DNA of 21,079 bases from an uncultured Marinilabiliaceae bacterium (GCA_905235955.1 CAJONN010000013.1:1-21079); one strand, 5' to 3'; positions 8,064-17,420 are shown, counted from the first letter of the stretch. The notes: generated from the letters alone by a model not told the origin. Translations and numbers: made by a program.

Positions 8064-9311
8064 ATGATATACAACAAAATAACCGTCTACAAAGCAGCTA
8101 TCATATCTGCTACAATGTTTGCCTTCAGTGCATGCAATTCGTCAGACAACACATCTGATGAGCCAACATCTGTAACATATAGTTGGACTGAAACTTCTGC
8201 GCAACAAGCTGAATTCACAGTTTTGAGAGCCGACACCATTCCGTCGGCATTGCTACTAAACCTACTGATGGGGCAAGATGTGCAAGTGCCGGGTAGCGTA
8301 GTGGTGCGCAACATTTCCTACAACGCTACTGCAGGCGAAAAAGCACATCAATTATCAGGCGTAGTAGCATTGCCTGCAGGCATTGACGAAGTGCACACCA
8401 TCATCATCGGCAACCATTGGACAATAGGTTCTGACGCTGAATGTCCGTCGAAGTCGCTCCCCATTGATGTAGGCTTATCGGTCACACGTGGTGCGATGGT
8501 AGTGTGTGCCGACTATTTGGGCTACGGACTGACGGCTGACGAAGTGCACCCATATTTGTGCGCCATAGAAACAGCTCGAAATAGCGTTGACTGCTTCAAG
8601 GCTGCGATTGCTCTGTGCCAATCGTTGGGCATAAAGTTGGCCGACGATTATCGCACATACAACATTGGATATTCGCAAGGTGGCGCGGTAGCTTTGGCTG
8701 TGCAACGATATATAGAGAGCAATGCCAGCGTAGATAGCTTAGTCAGATTGGAAAAGACACTTTGCGGTGCCGGACCTTACGACCCTATTGCTTGCTACAA
8801 AGAGTATCTGAATTCTGACACATTGGCATATCCGGTAGTTGTGCCAATGATAATAGCAGGTATGAAGGCAACCTACCCAGAGATATTGCAAGATGTAGCT
8901 GAAGCTGATTTCTTCTCAGAAAAATTCAACGCCGCTGGCATACTCGACTCAGTAAAGTCAAAAAAATATAACACTCTGCAGCTCAATAACCTGATAACCA
9001 GAAGCGTAGACGGAGCAACACCACAAAATATATTTTCAGCAGCAAGCCTTGACACCACATCGGCAATAGCTCAGAAACTTTCAGCCGCACTTGAGATAAA
9101 CAACCTTACCAAAGGTTGGCAGCCACAACACAGAGTGCAATTTTTCCACTCAACAGTTGATGTTGTTGTTCCAATAATAAACACCCAAAACGCCCTCAAA
9201 GCCTTTGGCGAAAGCACTACCGACAAAGCCATAATAGACAATATGGGCACTCACAACGACGCTGCTTTGCTCTTCTACAAATTAGTTTTGCAAAACAACA
9301 TATTTGAATAA
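8064..9311 (+). CDS. Exported lipoprotein alpha/beta-hydrolase (lipase/esterase-like)
   Basis: This 415-residue protein has a lipoprotein signal peptide with lipobox FSAC and acylated Cys24, so it should be anchored in the envelope. The chain then looks like a serine alpha/beta-hydrolase: nucleophile elbow GYSQG with Ser204, a likely acid Asp366 in FHSTVDVVVP, and a likely base His397 in MGTHND. The IIIGNHWTIG and ADYLGYG segments fit the oxyanion strand and the region before the elbow. The substrate is unknown. I start at ATG 8064; the frame is open back to 8040 but that part overlaps the promoter. Its TAA (9309-9311) touches the trpC ATG with no gap, so it is co-transcribed with trpCFBA even though it has no evident role in tryptophan synthesis. 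Confidence 0.82.
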   Translation: MIYNKITVYKAAIISATMFAFSACNSSDNTSDEPTSVTYSWTETSAQQAEFTVLRADTIPSALLLNLLMGQDVQVPGSVVVRNISYNATAGEKAHQLSGVVALPAGIDEVHTIIIGNHWTIGSDAECPSKSLPIDVGLSVTRGAMVVCADYLGYGLTADEVHPYLCAIETARNSVDCFKAAIALCQSLGIKLADDYRTYNIGYSQGGAVALAVQRYIESNASVDSLVRLEKTLCGAGPYDPIACYKEYLNSDTLAYPVVVPMIIAGMKATYPEILQDVAEADFFSEKFNAAGILDSVKSKKYNTLQLNNLITRSVDGATPQNIFSAASLDTTSAIAQKLSAALEINNLTKGWQPQHRVQFFHSTVDVVVPIINTQNALKAFGESTTDKAIIDNMGTHNDAALLFYKLVLQNNIFE

Positions 9312-10103
9312 ATGAACAACTATCTCGACAAAATAATAGCTACAAAGCCTGAATGCATAGCCGTAGCCAAACGCAAATGTTCGCTACCCGATGTAATAGC
9401 TATGTGTGCCGATGCCAAACCTGCCCTACCCTTTGCGCAAAGCATAAAAGAGCGCAACGGCATAATAGCCGAATTCAAGCGTCAGTCGCCCTCTAAAGGA
9501 CTGATACACGGCAACATAACTCCGCCCGATGTAGTACCATACTACGAAGAAGCAGGCGTCAGTGCCGTATCGGTGCTGACCGACCAAGAGTTTTTTGGCG
9601 GAACAATAGCCGATGTGCGCCAAGCATCAGAAACACTTGGCATACCAGTGCTACGCAAAGAGTTTATCATTGACCCATATCAAGTTTACGAAGCACGCGC
9701 CAACGGAGCATCGGCCATACTGCTAATAGCTGCAGTGCTTAGTAGGCAACAAGCACAAGACTTAGCCGGATTGGCAGCCGAGATAGGCTTAGAAGTGCTG
9801 ATGGAACTACACGGCGAAGATGAAACCAACTACACTGTAGAGGGTGTAACAGTAGCCGGCATCAACAACCGCAACCTACGCACCTTTGAAGTAGACTTGC
9901 ATCACTCAATAGACGTAGCACACCTCTTGCCTACCAATCTGCCAAAAATATCAGAGAGTGGCATACGCACCATCGACGACATGCTAATGCTAAGACAAGG
10001 CGGCTTCGACGGATTTTTGATAGGAGAAAACTTTATGAAAGCCGAGCACCCTGGCAAGGCGTGCATCAGCTTCTGCCAACAATACAAACAAGCTCTAAAC
10101 TAA
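9312..10103 (+). CDS. trpC: Indole-3-glycerol phosphate synthase
   Basis: TrpC closes the ring of carboxyphenylaminodeoxyribulose phosphate with loss of CO2 to give indole-3-glycerol phosphate. The TIM-barrel hallmarks are present: EFKRQSPSKG (residues 54-63, containing the catalytic lysine), LRKEFIIDPYQ, ELHGEDE, GINNRNL and the phosphate-binding SESGI near the C-terminus. At 263 residues it is a monofunctional enzyme with no fused TrpF. The ATG directly abuts the stop of the lipoprotein hydrolase (TAAATG), and trpF follows after 6 nt, so translation is probably coupled across the three genes. Confidence 0.96.
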   Translation: MNNYLDKIIATKPECIAVAKRKCSLPDVIAMCADAKPALPFAQSIKERNGIIAEFKRQSPSKGLIHGNITPPDVVPYYEEAGVSAVSVLTDQEFFGGTIADVRQASETLGIPVLRKEFIIDPYQVYEARANGASAILLIAAVLSRQQAQDLAGLAAEIGLEVLMELHGEDETNYTVEGVTVAGINNRNLRTFEVDLHHSIDVAHLLPTNLPKISESGIRTIDDMLMLRQGGFDGFLIGENFMKAEHPGKACISFCQQYKQALN

Positions 10104-10109
10104 CTATTT

Positions 10110-10742
10110 ATGCAAACGCCACAAATAAAAATATGCGGCATGACCGATATTGACAACATTAGCCGCATCTTGTTTTTAGAGCCCGACTATTTAGGCTTCA
10201 TCTTCTATCCGAAATCGCCACGCTACGTCAGAGGCAAAATAAAGCCCGACATGCTAAGCATCATACCTGACGATGTAAAACGTGTAGGCGTATTTGTAAA
10301 CAGCACCGAAGCTGAAATGCGCCAAACAGCCAGCACATACGGTCTGAGCGTCATTCAGCTACATGGCGACGAAAAACCCACCGTCTGCAAACGACTGCGT
10401 GAAGAGGGCTACGAAGTAATAAAAGCATTCAACATAGCTACCGAACAAGATTTTGAGCAAGTTTGGGCATACAACGACTTTGTTGATTACTTTCTATTTG
10501 ACAGTAAAACATCAAACTATGGCGGAAGCGGACAAGGCTTTGACTGGCAACTCATACTACGCCAACCCATACGCAAACCTTGGATACTATCTGGCGGCAT
10601 AGGACCAAACAACATAGAAGCAGCCTCGCAAACCGGAGCTGCCATAATTGACCTCAACAGCCGCTTTGAAATATCGCCCGGCATAAAAAACTACGACACA
10701 TTGCACGAAGCAATAAGCAAAATAAAAAACAAAAAAGGATAA
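10110..10742 (+). CDS. trpF: Phosphoribosylanthranilate isomerase
   Basis: TrpF converts phosphoribosylanthranilate to carboxyphenylaminodeoxyribulose phosphate by an Amadori rearrangement. The general base Cys9 is in KICGM (residues 7-11) and the general acid Asp131 in [19 protein letters not shown]. The usual C-terminal phosphate-binding sequence appears as GGIGPNNI and [15 protein letters not shown], where DLNSRFE replaces the more common DVSSGVE form. Length 210 is normal. It lies 6 nt after trpC and 19 nt before trpB. Confidence 0.95.
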   Translation: MQTPQIKICGMTDIDNISRILFLEPDYLGFIFYPKSPRYVRGKIKPDMLSIIPDDVKRVGVFVNSTEAEMRQTASTYGLSVIQLHGDEKPTVCKRLREEGYEVIKAFNIATEQDFEQVWAYNDFVDYFLFDSKTSNYGGSGQGFDWQLILRQPIRKPWILSGGIGPNNIEAASQTGAAIIDLNSRFEISPGIKNYDTLHEAISKIKNKKG

Positions 10743-10761
10743 AAACATTAAGCATAGAACA

Positions 10762-11955
10762 ATGGGAAAATATAGCGTCAACAACGAAGGACTATACGGC
10801 CGTTTTGGCGGAGCATACGTACCTGAAATGCTCTACCCAAATGTAGAAAACTTGCGCAACGTATATCTCAGCATCATCAACTCTGACGAATTCCAAAAAG
10901 AGTTTAAACAACTTATGCGCGACTATGTTGGCAGGCCTACGCCACTCTTCTTTGCCAAAAAACTGAGCAAAATATTCGGAGCCAACATATATCTGAAACG
11001 CGAAGACTTAGCACATACTGGTGCACACAAAATAAACAACGCCATAGGTCAAGCACTCATTGCCATAAAAATGGGCAAGACACGCATAATAGCCGAAACA
11101 GGTGCCGGTCAACATGGCGTAGCTACAGCCACCGCTTGTGCATTGCTCGGACTCAAATGTCGCATATATATGGGCGAAGTTGACATAGAACGCCAAGCCC
11201 CCAATGTAGCACGCATGCGCATGCTGGGTGCAGAAGTGGTGCCAGCACTAAGTGGCAACCGCACCCTCAAAGATGCCACCAACGAAGCTCTACGCGACTG
11301 GATTTCAAACCCTGACGACACCTTCTACATAATAGGCTCGGCCGTTGGTCCGCACCCCTACCCTGACATGGTAGCTCGCTTGCAATCAATCATAAGCGAA
11401 GAGATGAAGCAGCAGTTTACCGAACACACCGGCAAACCACTTCCTGACTACGTTGTAGCATGTATTGGTGGTGGCTCAAACGCAGCAGGTTCGTTCTATC
11501 ACTTCGTTGACGAAGAGAGCGTAAAACTAATAGCTGTAGAAGCAGCAGGCTTAGGACTCGACAGTGGCGAAACAGCTGCATCGATGGCTCGTGGCACAGA
11601 AGGCATCATACACGGCTCGCGCACTATGCTTATGCAAACTGACGACGGACAAATAACCGAACCATACTCCATCTCTGCTGGTCTCGACTACCCGGGCGTT
11701 GGTCCGTGGCACTCATATTTGCATGAGATAGGACGCGAAACAGTGCTTGCCGCCACTGACGATGAAGCACTCGAAGCAGCCCGACTACTCACCATAGAAG
11801 AGGGCATCATACCAGCACTCGAAAGTGCTCATGCCTTGGCTGCACTGCCCAAAATAAAGGCACAACTGAAGCCAACCGACAATGTCATCGTAACCATATC
11901 AGGGCGAGGCGACAAAGATATGGCTACATACATCAAAAGATTAAGCACCAAATAA
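10762..11955 (+). CDS. trpB: Tryptophan synthase beta chain
   Basis: TrpB condenses indole with serine in a pyridoxal-phosphate reaction, working as an alpha2-beta2 complex with TrpA. The PLP-binding lysine is Lys90 in [10 protein letters not shown], and the phosphate-binding loop is GGGSNA near residue 236. [10 protein letters not shown] at the N-terminus and the long [12 protein letters not shown] and [11 protein letters not shown] blocks identify the standard TrpB1 form that works with TrpA, not the TrpB2 type. Length 397 is normal. It sits between trpF (19 nt) and trpA (21 nt). Confidence 0.97.
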   Translation: MGKYSVNNEGLYGRFGGAYVPEMLYPNVENLRNVYLSIINSDEFQKEFKQLMRDYVGRPTPLFFAKKLSKIFGANIYLKREDLAHTGAHKINNAIGQALIAIKMGKTRIIAETGAGQHGVATATACALLGLKCRIYMGEVDIERQAPNVARMRMLGAEVVPALSGNRTLKDATNEALRDWISNPDDTFYIIGSAVGPHPYPDMVARLQSIISEEMKQQFTEHTGKPLPDYVVACIGGGSNAAGSFYHFVDEESVKLIAVEAAGLGLDSGETAASMARGTEGIIHGSRTMLMQTDDGQITEPYSISAGLDYPGVGPWHSYLHEIGRETVLAATDDEALEAARLLTIEEGIIPALESAHALAALPKIKAQLKPTDNVIVTISGRGDKDMATYIKRLSTK

Positions 11956-11976
11956 ATCCAACACACTCATCAGGCA

Positions 11977-12753
11977 ATGAAAAACAGATTAGACACCTTG
12001 TTTGAGCAAAAACGCAATCTGCTCTCGATATACTTCACAGCTGGTTTTCCGCAGCTCACTGACACAATGCCCATAATACGCGCCTTGCAAAATGCTGGCG
12101 TAGACTTTGTTGAAATTGGCATGCCCTTCAGCGACCCTTTGGCCGACGGACCAGTAATACAACTTGCAGCTATTGAAGCACTTAAAAATGGCATGACAAC
12201 CAAAGTATTGTTAGAACAGATAAAAAATATGCGTTCTGAAATAACAATGCCAGTGCTCCTCATGGGCTACATCAACCCCGTAATGCACTATGGCATAGAG
12301 AAGTTTGCAGCCGACGCTGAAGCCGCAGGAGTTGACGGACTGATACTACCTGACCTTCCATGGGACGAATATGTGGCAAAATACAAAACCCTATTCGACA
12401 AGCACAACCTGCACTTCATTCCGCTCATTGCGCCCCAAACGCCCGACGAACGCATACGCCATATCGATGCACAAGCTGAAGGATTTATCTACACAGTGGC
12501 ATCGGCAGGCATCACGGGCAACATCAAAACTACAGTTGACTATCGCACACTCTATTTTGAACGCATCAGAAACCTCAAGTTGCGCAACAAAAATGTGATA
12601 GGTTTTGGAATAAAAGACAATGCATCATACACCCACGCATGCTCACATGCTGATGGTGCAATAATAGGTACAGCTTTTGTCAATCATCTGAAGCAAAATG
12701 GTGCATCAGAAAATGCAATAAAGCAATTTGTAGAGCAGATAAAAAAGGCGTAA
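11977..12753 (+). CDS. trpA: Tryptophan synthase alpha chain
   Basis: TrpA cleaves indole-3-glycerol phosphate to indole and glyceraldehyde-3-phosphate and passes indole through the tunnel to TrpB. The catalytic pair is Glu46 (FVEIGMPFSDP) and Asp57 (LADGP), followed by LLMGYINPV, the LPDLPWDE loop and GIKDNASYTHACSHADGAIIGTA. Length 258 is normal. The segment around residues 170-180 (YTVASAGITGN) has the active-site loop in the usual place. It is the last gene of the tryptophan cluster, with a strong terminator 30 nt downstream. Confidence 0.96.
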   Translation: MKNRLDTLFEQKRNLLSIYFTAGFPQLTDTMPIIRALQNAGVDFVEIGMPFSDPLADGPVIQLAAIEALKNGMTTKVLLEQIKNMRSEITMPVLLMGYINPVMHYGIEKFAADAEAAGVDGLILPDLPWDEYVAKYKTLFDKHNLHFIPLIAPQTPDERIRHIDAQAEGFIYTVASAGITGNIKTTVDYRTLYFERIRNLKLRNKNVIGFGIKDNASYTHACSHADGAIIGTAFVNHLKQNGASENAIKQFVEQIKKA

Positions 12754-12782
12754 CAAGTCTTGATACTGAAAAAATTAGTCAG

Positions 12783-12815
12783 GTGCAGGCATTTGTGTGT
12801 CTGCACTTTTTTTTT
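12783..12815 (+). terminator. Rho-independent terminator of the trp operon
   Basis: GTGCAGGCA (12783-12791) pairs with TGTCTGCAC (12798-12806), nine pairs with one G-U, around a 6-nt loop, followed by nine T residues. A second small hairpin (GCATTTT/AAAATGC, 12821-12827 with 12833-12839) lies just behind it. Confidence 0.9.
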
Positions 12816-12861
12816 GAAAAGCATTTTCAGACAAAATGCCCCATATAAAGCATTATTTTGC

Positions 12862-12869
12862 TATTTTTG
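12862..12869 (+). promoter_or_regulatory. Putative promoter (-7) of the SpoIIE-type phosphatase gene
   Basis: TATTTTTG fits TAnnTTTG and lies 25 nt upstream of the ATG. No clear -33 TTTG is found at 19-20 nt, so the call rests on the -7 and its position after the trp terminator. Confidence 0.42.
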
Positions 12870-12893
12870 TAGATGAAATACTATTGAAATATC

Positions 12894-15059
12894 ATGAAAC
12901 TTCTGATATATATAACAATCTTACTAACAATTTCGGGCAATGTATGGGGCAAACAAGCTACCGACGAAGAACTTGAACGCCTCGAAGAGATGGTTACCAA
13001 CATGGAGGCTTCAATAGGCACACCACAAGCCGAAGCCAAGTCAGACGCTGTAATAGAATATGCTACTGAGTTGAACAACACCAACTTAGTATACTACGCC
13101 ATGACAACCAAACTTACCATCTACCTCAACGCTGCCAACTACGACCGCCTTGAAGAGTATGCTGATAGCATCATTCATCATTGCGACATCAAAAACGACG
13201 AAACCGAATATTACTACTATTACATCATATATTTGCGCTCGGCAGCTTACATAGAGCAAGGGAAATATAGATTGGCATTGCAATATGCACAGCAACTCTA
13301 CAACGATGGCAAAGAGATACCACGCAAAGCCTCAGCACCTGACGACGATGTACCACAAGCCATTCGGAACCGATGCAACGCCCTTATGTGCATGGGACTT
13401 GCCAACAGAGAAATGGGCATGACTACCGAAGCACTAAAGCAGTTTGACGAATGCATAGAAATAGCCTCGCCATACCAACTCATGCTCACAAGCATACTCG
13501 ATGCACAAACCTATAAAGTGTCGACAGTGCTAAAGTTCCCCGACAAACCAGCTGTACTAAACTACATCGACGAATATGCACAGTCACTCGACAAATTTAG
13601 AGATGTAGCCAACAACAACCCAATATTCAGCTACCTCTCGCTCGAGCCCTATCAGCTCACCATGCACCTTGCCTACGTTGATGTATATTGCGCCATGGGC
13701 AATACGGCTGAAGCCAAAAACCACCTCGACGAAGCACAAAGCATAGCCGACAACACAGAACTCGATGAGCAACTTATTGCTGAACTATCAGTAGCCAAAT
13801 CGAGATACTACAAAGCCATAGGACAAAACAATCTTGCCATGCAATTTGCTGACTCGGCAGCAACATACTACAACATAGTTTCAAAGCCGAGCCTCGAAGT
13901 AGAATCGCTCAAAAACAAACTCGACATAATGCACCTCTTGCATCTCTATCCGCAAGAATATCCTGTAGCACAACGCATTATAAGCGTGAGCGACTCACTT
14001 GCCGACCAACGCTACAACTCGCAGATAGAGGAAATGCGCACCATAATGGATGTAGACAAGCTCGAAAACGAAACACGCGCACTCAGCTTTCAGCGTCAAC
14101 TATGGGTATCGATAAGTGTGCTTGTAGTGCTTGTAGCATTTATTGTAATAATACTTGTAAATAGGCGCAGAGACAAAGAAAAACAACGCATACTGAGCCA
14201 ACAAAAAGTAATATTGGAAGCCGAAGTGGCAAGACAAACAGCCGAATTGCGCGAGCAAAAAGCCGAGATAGAAGAGAAAAACCGCGACATAACAGACAGC
14301 ATCAACTATGCCCAACGCATACAAAACTCCATCTTGCCTGACTTGACACAATATAGCAACTACGGCATCAAAGGCGCATTTGCATTCTTCATACCATGCA
14401 ACATTGTTAGTGGCGACTTCTATTGGGCTACACGCCACGGCGACGAACTAATAATAGCCTGCTCAGACTGCACCGGACATGGCGTTCCGGGTGCCTTCGT
14501 ATCAATGATTGGCTCAACAAGCCTCAACGAGATATGCTCAAAAGCCGAAATGCTTGAACCACATGACATACTTGAGGAACTCGACCGCAACCTAATGACC
14601 GTCTTGAGCCAAAATGGTGGCGAAGCACGCGACGGCATGGACATATCAATAGCCGTATACAACCCCACCACTCGCACACTCAAAACATCGGGCGCTCGCA
14701 GACCAGTATTTCTCTTCCATCCGAATGGCGAAATGGACGAGTTTAAAGGCGTAAAACGTAGCATAGGCGAGATGGACGAAAGCAGCCGTGAACGCCCATT
14801 TGAAACTCACCAAACACAAGTAGAACCCGGCGACACACTCTATATGTGCTCTGACGGCTTAGGCGATCAGTTTGGCGGACAAGAGAAAAACGGTCCGAAC
14901 GGCAAACGCCTGATGAGTGGCGGACTGAAACGAATGTTGGCACAAATAGCCGAAGCCGACATCACAGAGCAAAGCAAAGTAGCCGAAAAACTCTATTGGG
15001 AATGGCGTGGCACATGTCCTCAGCTCGACGACATCTCACTCGTAGGAGTTAAGTTCTGA
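12894..15059 (+). CDS. Membrane SpoIIE-type serine phosphatase with periplasmic TPR-like sensor region
   Basis: This 721-residue protein has an N-terminal signal sequence (about 1-19), an exported helical region (about 25-395) with repeated TPR-like A/Y/L patterns, one transmembrane helix (LWVSISVLVVLVAFIVIIL, about 402-421), a charged coiled coil (about 425-475) and a cytoplasmic PP2C/SpoIIE phosphatase domain to the C-terminus. In the phosphatase domain SGDFYW (about 504-509) and CSDCTGHGVPGAFVSMIG carry the metal-binding aspartates and glycine-rich turn, with MDISIAVY, YMCSDGL and LDDISLVGV later. Such proteins in other bacteria dephosphorylate anti-sigma antagonists or related partners; none is encoded next to it here. 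It stands alone between two promoters. The signal it senses is unknown. Confidence 0.88.
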   Translation: MKLLIYITILLTISGNVWGKQATDEELERLEEMVTNMEASIGTPQAEAKSDAVIEYATELNNTNLVYYAMTTKLTIYLNAANYDRLEEYADSIIHHCDIKNDETEYYYYYIIYLRSAAYIEQGKYRLALQYAQQLYNDGKEIPRKASAPDDDVPQAIRNRCNALMCMGLANREMGMTTEALKQFDECIEIASPYQLMLTSILDAQTYKVSTVLKFPDKPAVLNYIDEYAQSLDKFRDVANNNPIFSYLSLEPYQLTMHLAYVDVYCAMGNTAEAKNHLDEAQSIADNTELDEQLIAELSVAKSRYYKAIGQNNLAMQFADSAATYYNIVSKPSLEVESLKNKLDIMHLLHLYPQEYPVAQRIISVSDSLADQRYNSQIEEMRTIMDVDKLENETRALSFQRQLWVSISVLVVLVAFIVIILVNRRRDKEKQRILSQQKVILEAEVARQTAELREQKAEIEEKNRDITDSINYAQRIQNSILPDLTQYSNYGIKGAFAFFIPCNIVSGDFYWATRHGDELIIACSDCTGHGVPGAFVSMIGSTSLNEICSKAEMLEPHDILEELDRNLMTVLSQNGGEARDGMDISIAVYNPTTRTLKTSGARRPVFLFHPNGEMDEFKGVKRSIGEMDESSRERPFETHQTQVEPGDTLYMCSDGLGDQFGGQEKNGPNGKRLMSGGLKRMLAQIAEADITEQSKVAEKLYWEWRGTCPQLDDISLVGVKF

Positions 15060-15099
15060 GAAAAATAGTTTTCTGGCACAGACAAGAGACCCCTCACAT

Positions 15100-15107
15100 T
15101 ATCTTTG
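15100..15107 (+). promoter_or_regulatory. Putative promoter (-7) of the lipoprotein-murI operon
   Basis: TATCTTTG matches TAnnTTTG and lies 27 nt before the ATG at 15135. The -33 is weak. Its position rules out the longer open frame that begins at 15105 as the natural start. Confidence 0.47.
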
Positions 15108-15134
15108 CAAATGCAATCAACATTTTATTCAGAT

Positions 15135-16109
15135 ATGAAATATTTTGGCATTGCCATCATCGGAGCAATAGCTACAGCATGTGCGCCTGAGCAACCACAA
15201 GGCAATTTGCTCATCGACCTCAATGGCACCACTGCCAATACCATCTATGCCTACGCATTGCCCAATATAACTGACGTTATCGACTCAGCCACCGCCAAGG
15301 CAAGCGTCTATCATTTCGACACATCAGAGTGGCCCTACGGCTTCTATAGATTTACTATCGACAGCATCAACCACATCGACATAGTAACCAGTGGCAATGC
15401 ACCTATCAACATCTGTGCACGGCTCAACCATTTGCTCGAAGCCACTACCAACGACACAGAAACCAACTTGCTTTGGAATGTTGAACGTTTGCAAGCCGTA
15501 GCCGACACCATAACATTGCCTACCGACAGCCTCATATCTGTGCTAAGGCAACAAGCCGACCATATTCGCTCACACGCAGCCAACTCTATTGTAATGTTGC
15601 CATTGCTCAACTTGCACGTGCAACAAACAAACATATACAACATAGTGGCCGACCACAATATATTTGTAGCAGCTACGCCCATATTGCACCGCATAGACTC
15701 TACCAATGCTACCGCAGTAACCCTCATAGCACAAACCGAAGAGGCAAAAAAAATGACAGACTTTGCAGCCAAATATCAGAAGACAAACGAACTGCCACAA
15801 TTTAGCCTCAGCACCGCCAGTGGATACACCGTAAACAACAACAACCTTGCAGGCACGCCATTTGTGCTCTATTACTCAACCGATACCACATCACAAGGCA
15901 TTCAGCGATGGGAAACCATTTCGTGGGCTCGGTTTTCGAACCAAAAAGTAGTGGCTTGCGTACCACAAAAATATCTCAAAACGCCTAAAACCAACATCTT
16001 CATCGGCACCTTCGACGCACAAACAACACAAACATTCAGCTGCGCAGAGTCAGTAGCCATATATGTTGACAAACAAGGAGTTATAACCAAAGTCGACGTC
16101 AGATTATGA
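15135..16109 (+). CDS. Lipoprotein with DUF4369-like and degenerate thioredoxin-like regions
   Basis: A 324-residue lipoprotein: short signal peptide with lipobox ATAC and acylated Cys16. Residues about 20-95 (LIDLNGTTANTIYAYAL ... GFYRFTIDS) look like the DUF4369-type beta domain that precedes TlpA-like thioredoxins in many Bacteroidota lipoproteins. The C-terminal part has the order of a thioredoxin fold (NLAGTPFVLYYSTD ... IYVDKQGVITKVDVRL), but the CxxC redox motif is missing; the corresponding place reads YYSTDTTSQGIQ. If the fold assignment holds, it is a non-redox member. I chose ATG 15135 because it follows the promoter and gives a compact signal peptide. Its end overlaps the next gene by ATGA (16106-16109). 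Confidence 0.68.
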   Translation: MKYFGIAIIGAIATACAPEQPQGNLLIDLNGTTANTIYAYALPNITDVIDSATAKASVYHFDTSEWPYGFYRFTIDSINHIDIVTSGNAPINICARLNHLLEATTNDTETNLLWNVERLQAVADTITLPTDSLISVLRQQADHIRSHAANSIVMLPLLNLHVQQTNIYNIVADHNIFVAATPILHRIDSTNATAVTLIAQTEEAKKMTDFAAKYQKTNELPQFSLSTASGYTVNNNNLAGTPFVLYYSTDTTSQGIQRWETISWARFSNQKVVACVPQKYLKTPKTNIFIGTFDAQTTQTFSCAESVAIYVDKQGVITKVDVRL

Positions 16110-16594
16110 AAGCAACACATGCACACATTATACTTTTATTGCTAATGCTCTTGTGCTCAGTAGGAGCCAATGCGCAATGGTACGACGAATGGGTTGTGCC
16201 GTGCGAACATTCAGGCAATCAAGACCTCTGGACAGTAGTGCGCTACCGAGAGGGACTCTCATCGTGGGAAAAATCGCGCCCCGACAATGGCACTGTGCGT
16301 TGGAGCGACTCATGTGTAGAGATAATGTGCAACAACTTAGAGCTCTATTTCGACGTGAGTTCATACGTCAAAGACAGCCAAACATCGTTTAAAGTTTATC
16401 GTGCAAAAGAAGACGACACATTTGACTATATTGAAGTGCGCAAGTCGTTTGGTGCCGACAAAAGTCTGTACATCATGATTGTTGGCAAACTCGATGAAGA
16501 TGGCAACATACAAAATGCCGTTCAGATAACATGCCGACCAATGAAAATGCCCAAGCCAATGCCATTTCGCCCAAGAGTAGGAGGCATGAGATAA
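16106..16594 (+). CDS. Small exported protein of unknown function
   Basis: A 162-residue protein with a clear Sec signal peptide (hydrophobic LLLLMLLCSVGANA, cleavage likely after ANA-Q at about residue 23). The mature part is rich in aromatic and acidic residues, has three cysteines (in VPCEHS, DSCVEIMC) plus one near the end, and finishes with a Pro/Met/Arg-rich tail. I do not recognise a family. It overlaps the upstream lipoprotein by 4 nt and precedes murI by 10 nt, so it is expressed with both. Location is probably periplasm or outer surface. Confidence 0.72.
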   Translation: MKATHAHIILLLLMLLCSVGANAQWYDEWVVPCEHSGNQDLWTVVRYREGLSSWEKSRPDNGTVRWSDSCVEIMCNNLELYFDVSSYVKDSQTSFKVYRAKEDDTFDYIEVRKSFGADKSLYIMIVGKLDEDGNIQNAVQITCRPMKMPKPMPFRPRVGGMR

Positions 16595-16604
16595 TCATCA
16601 GACA

Positions 16605-17420
16605 ATGAAGAAAATAGGAATATTTGACTCAGGCTATGGCGGACTTACCGTCTTCCAATCGATAAGGCAGCAATTGCCACAATACGACTACATCTATTTG
16701 GGCGACAATGCCCGTGCGCCCTACGGCACTCGCTCGTTCGACATTGTTTACGAATATACACTGCAAGCTGTGCGCAAACTCTTTGATATGGGCGCAGAAC
16801 TTATAATTTTAGCATGCAACACTGCATCGGCTAAGGCATTGCGCAACATTCAGCAAAAAGACCTACCACTCATCAGCAACCAAAAACGCGTATTGGGCAT
16901 TATTCGCCCCAGTGCCGAAATTATTGGACAATATAGCAAAAGCGGACATGTAGGCATCTTGGGAACACAAGGCACAGTAGACTCCAACTCATACCCAATA
17001 GAGATAGGCAAAATATGGCCAGCCGTAAGCGTGCACCAACAAGCTTGCCCCATGTGGGTGCCAATAGTAGAAAACAACGAGTATAACAACGATGGTGCCG
17101 ACTACTTTGTAAAAAAATATATCGACCAACTTTTGTCGCAATCAGCACAAATAGACACCATAATGCTGGCATGCACACACTTCCCAATGTTGCTAAAAAA
17201 GATACGCCGCTATGTACCCGCACAAGTGCAGGTGCTTTGCCAAGGCGACATTGTTGCAAGCAGCCTTGCCAACTACCTCACACGCCATGCCGACATGGAA
17301 CACAACCTAAGCAAAAACGGCACAGTGCAATTCTTCACCACTGAAAATGCAGCAAAATTTTGCGACACAGCCAAAATATTTTTTAGTGGCGAATTGTATG
17401 TAGAAAAAATTGTGCTCTGA
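16605..17420 (+). CDS. murI: Glutamate racemase
   Basis: MurI converts L-glutamate to D-glutamate for peptidoglycan. The two catalytic cysteines are Cys71 (ILACNTASA) and Cys190 (MLACTHFPML), with Asp8-Ser9 at the N-terminus (GIFDSGYGGL) and GDNARAPYG around residue 33-41. Length 271 is normal. The gene is third in a short operon after two exported proteins. In many Bacteroidota murI follows ompH/skp outer-membrane genes; that arrangement is not seen here. Confidence 0.96.
   Translation: MKKIGIFDSGYGGLTVFQSIRQQLPQYDYIYLGDNARAPYGTRSFDIVYEYTLQAVRKLFDMGAELIILACNTASAKALRNIQQKDLPLISNQKRVLGIIRPSAEIIGQYSKSGHVGILGTQGTVDSNSYPIEIGKIWPAVSVHQQACPMWVPIVENNEYNNDGADYFVKKYIDQLLSQSAQIDTIMLACTHFPMLLKKIRRYVPAQVQVLCQGDIVASSLANYLTRHADMEHNLSKNGTVQFFTTENAAKFCDTAKIFFSGELYVEKIVL

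Noticed and set aside
15105..15134. Upstream start for the lipoprotein before murI
   Set aside because: The TTG at 15105 is inside the -7 element TATCTTTG; ATG 15135 gives a standard short lipoprotein signal.
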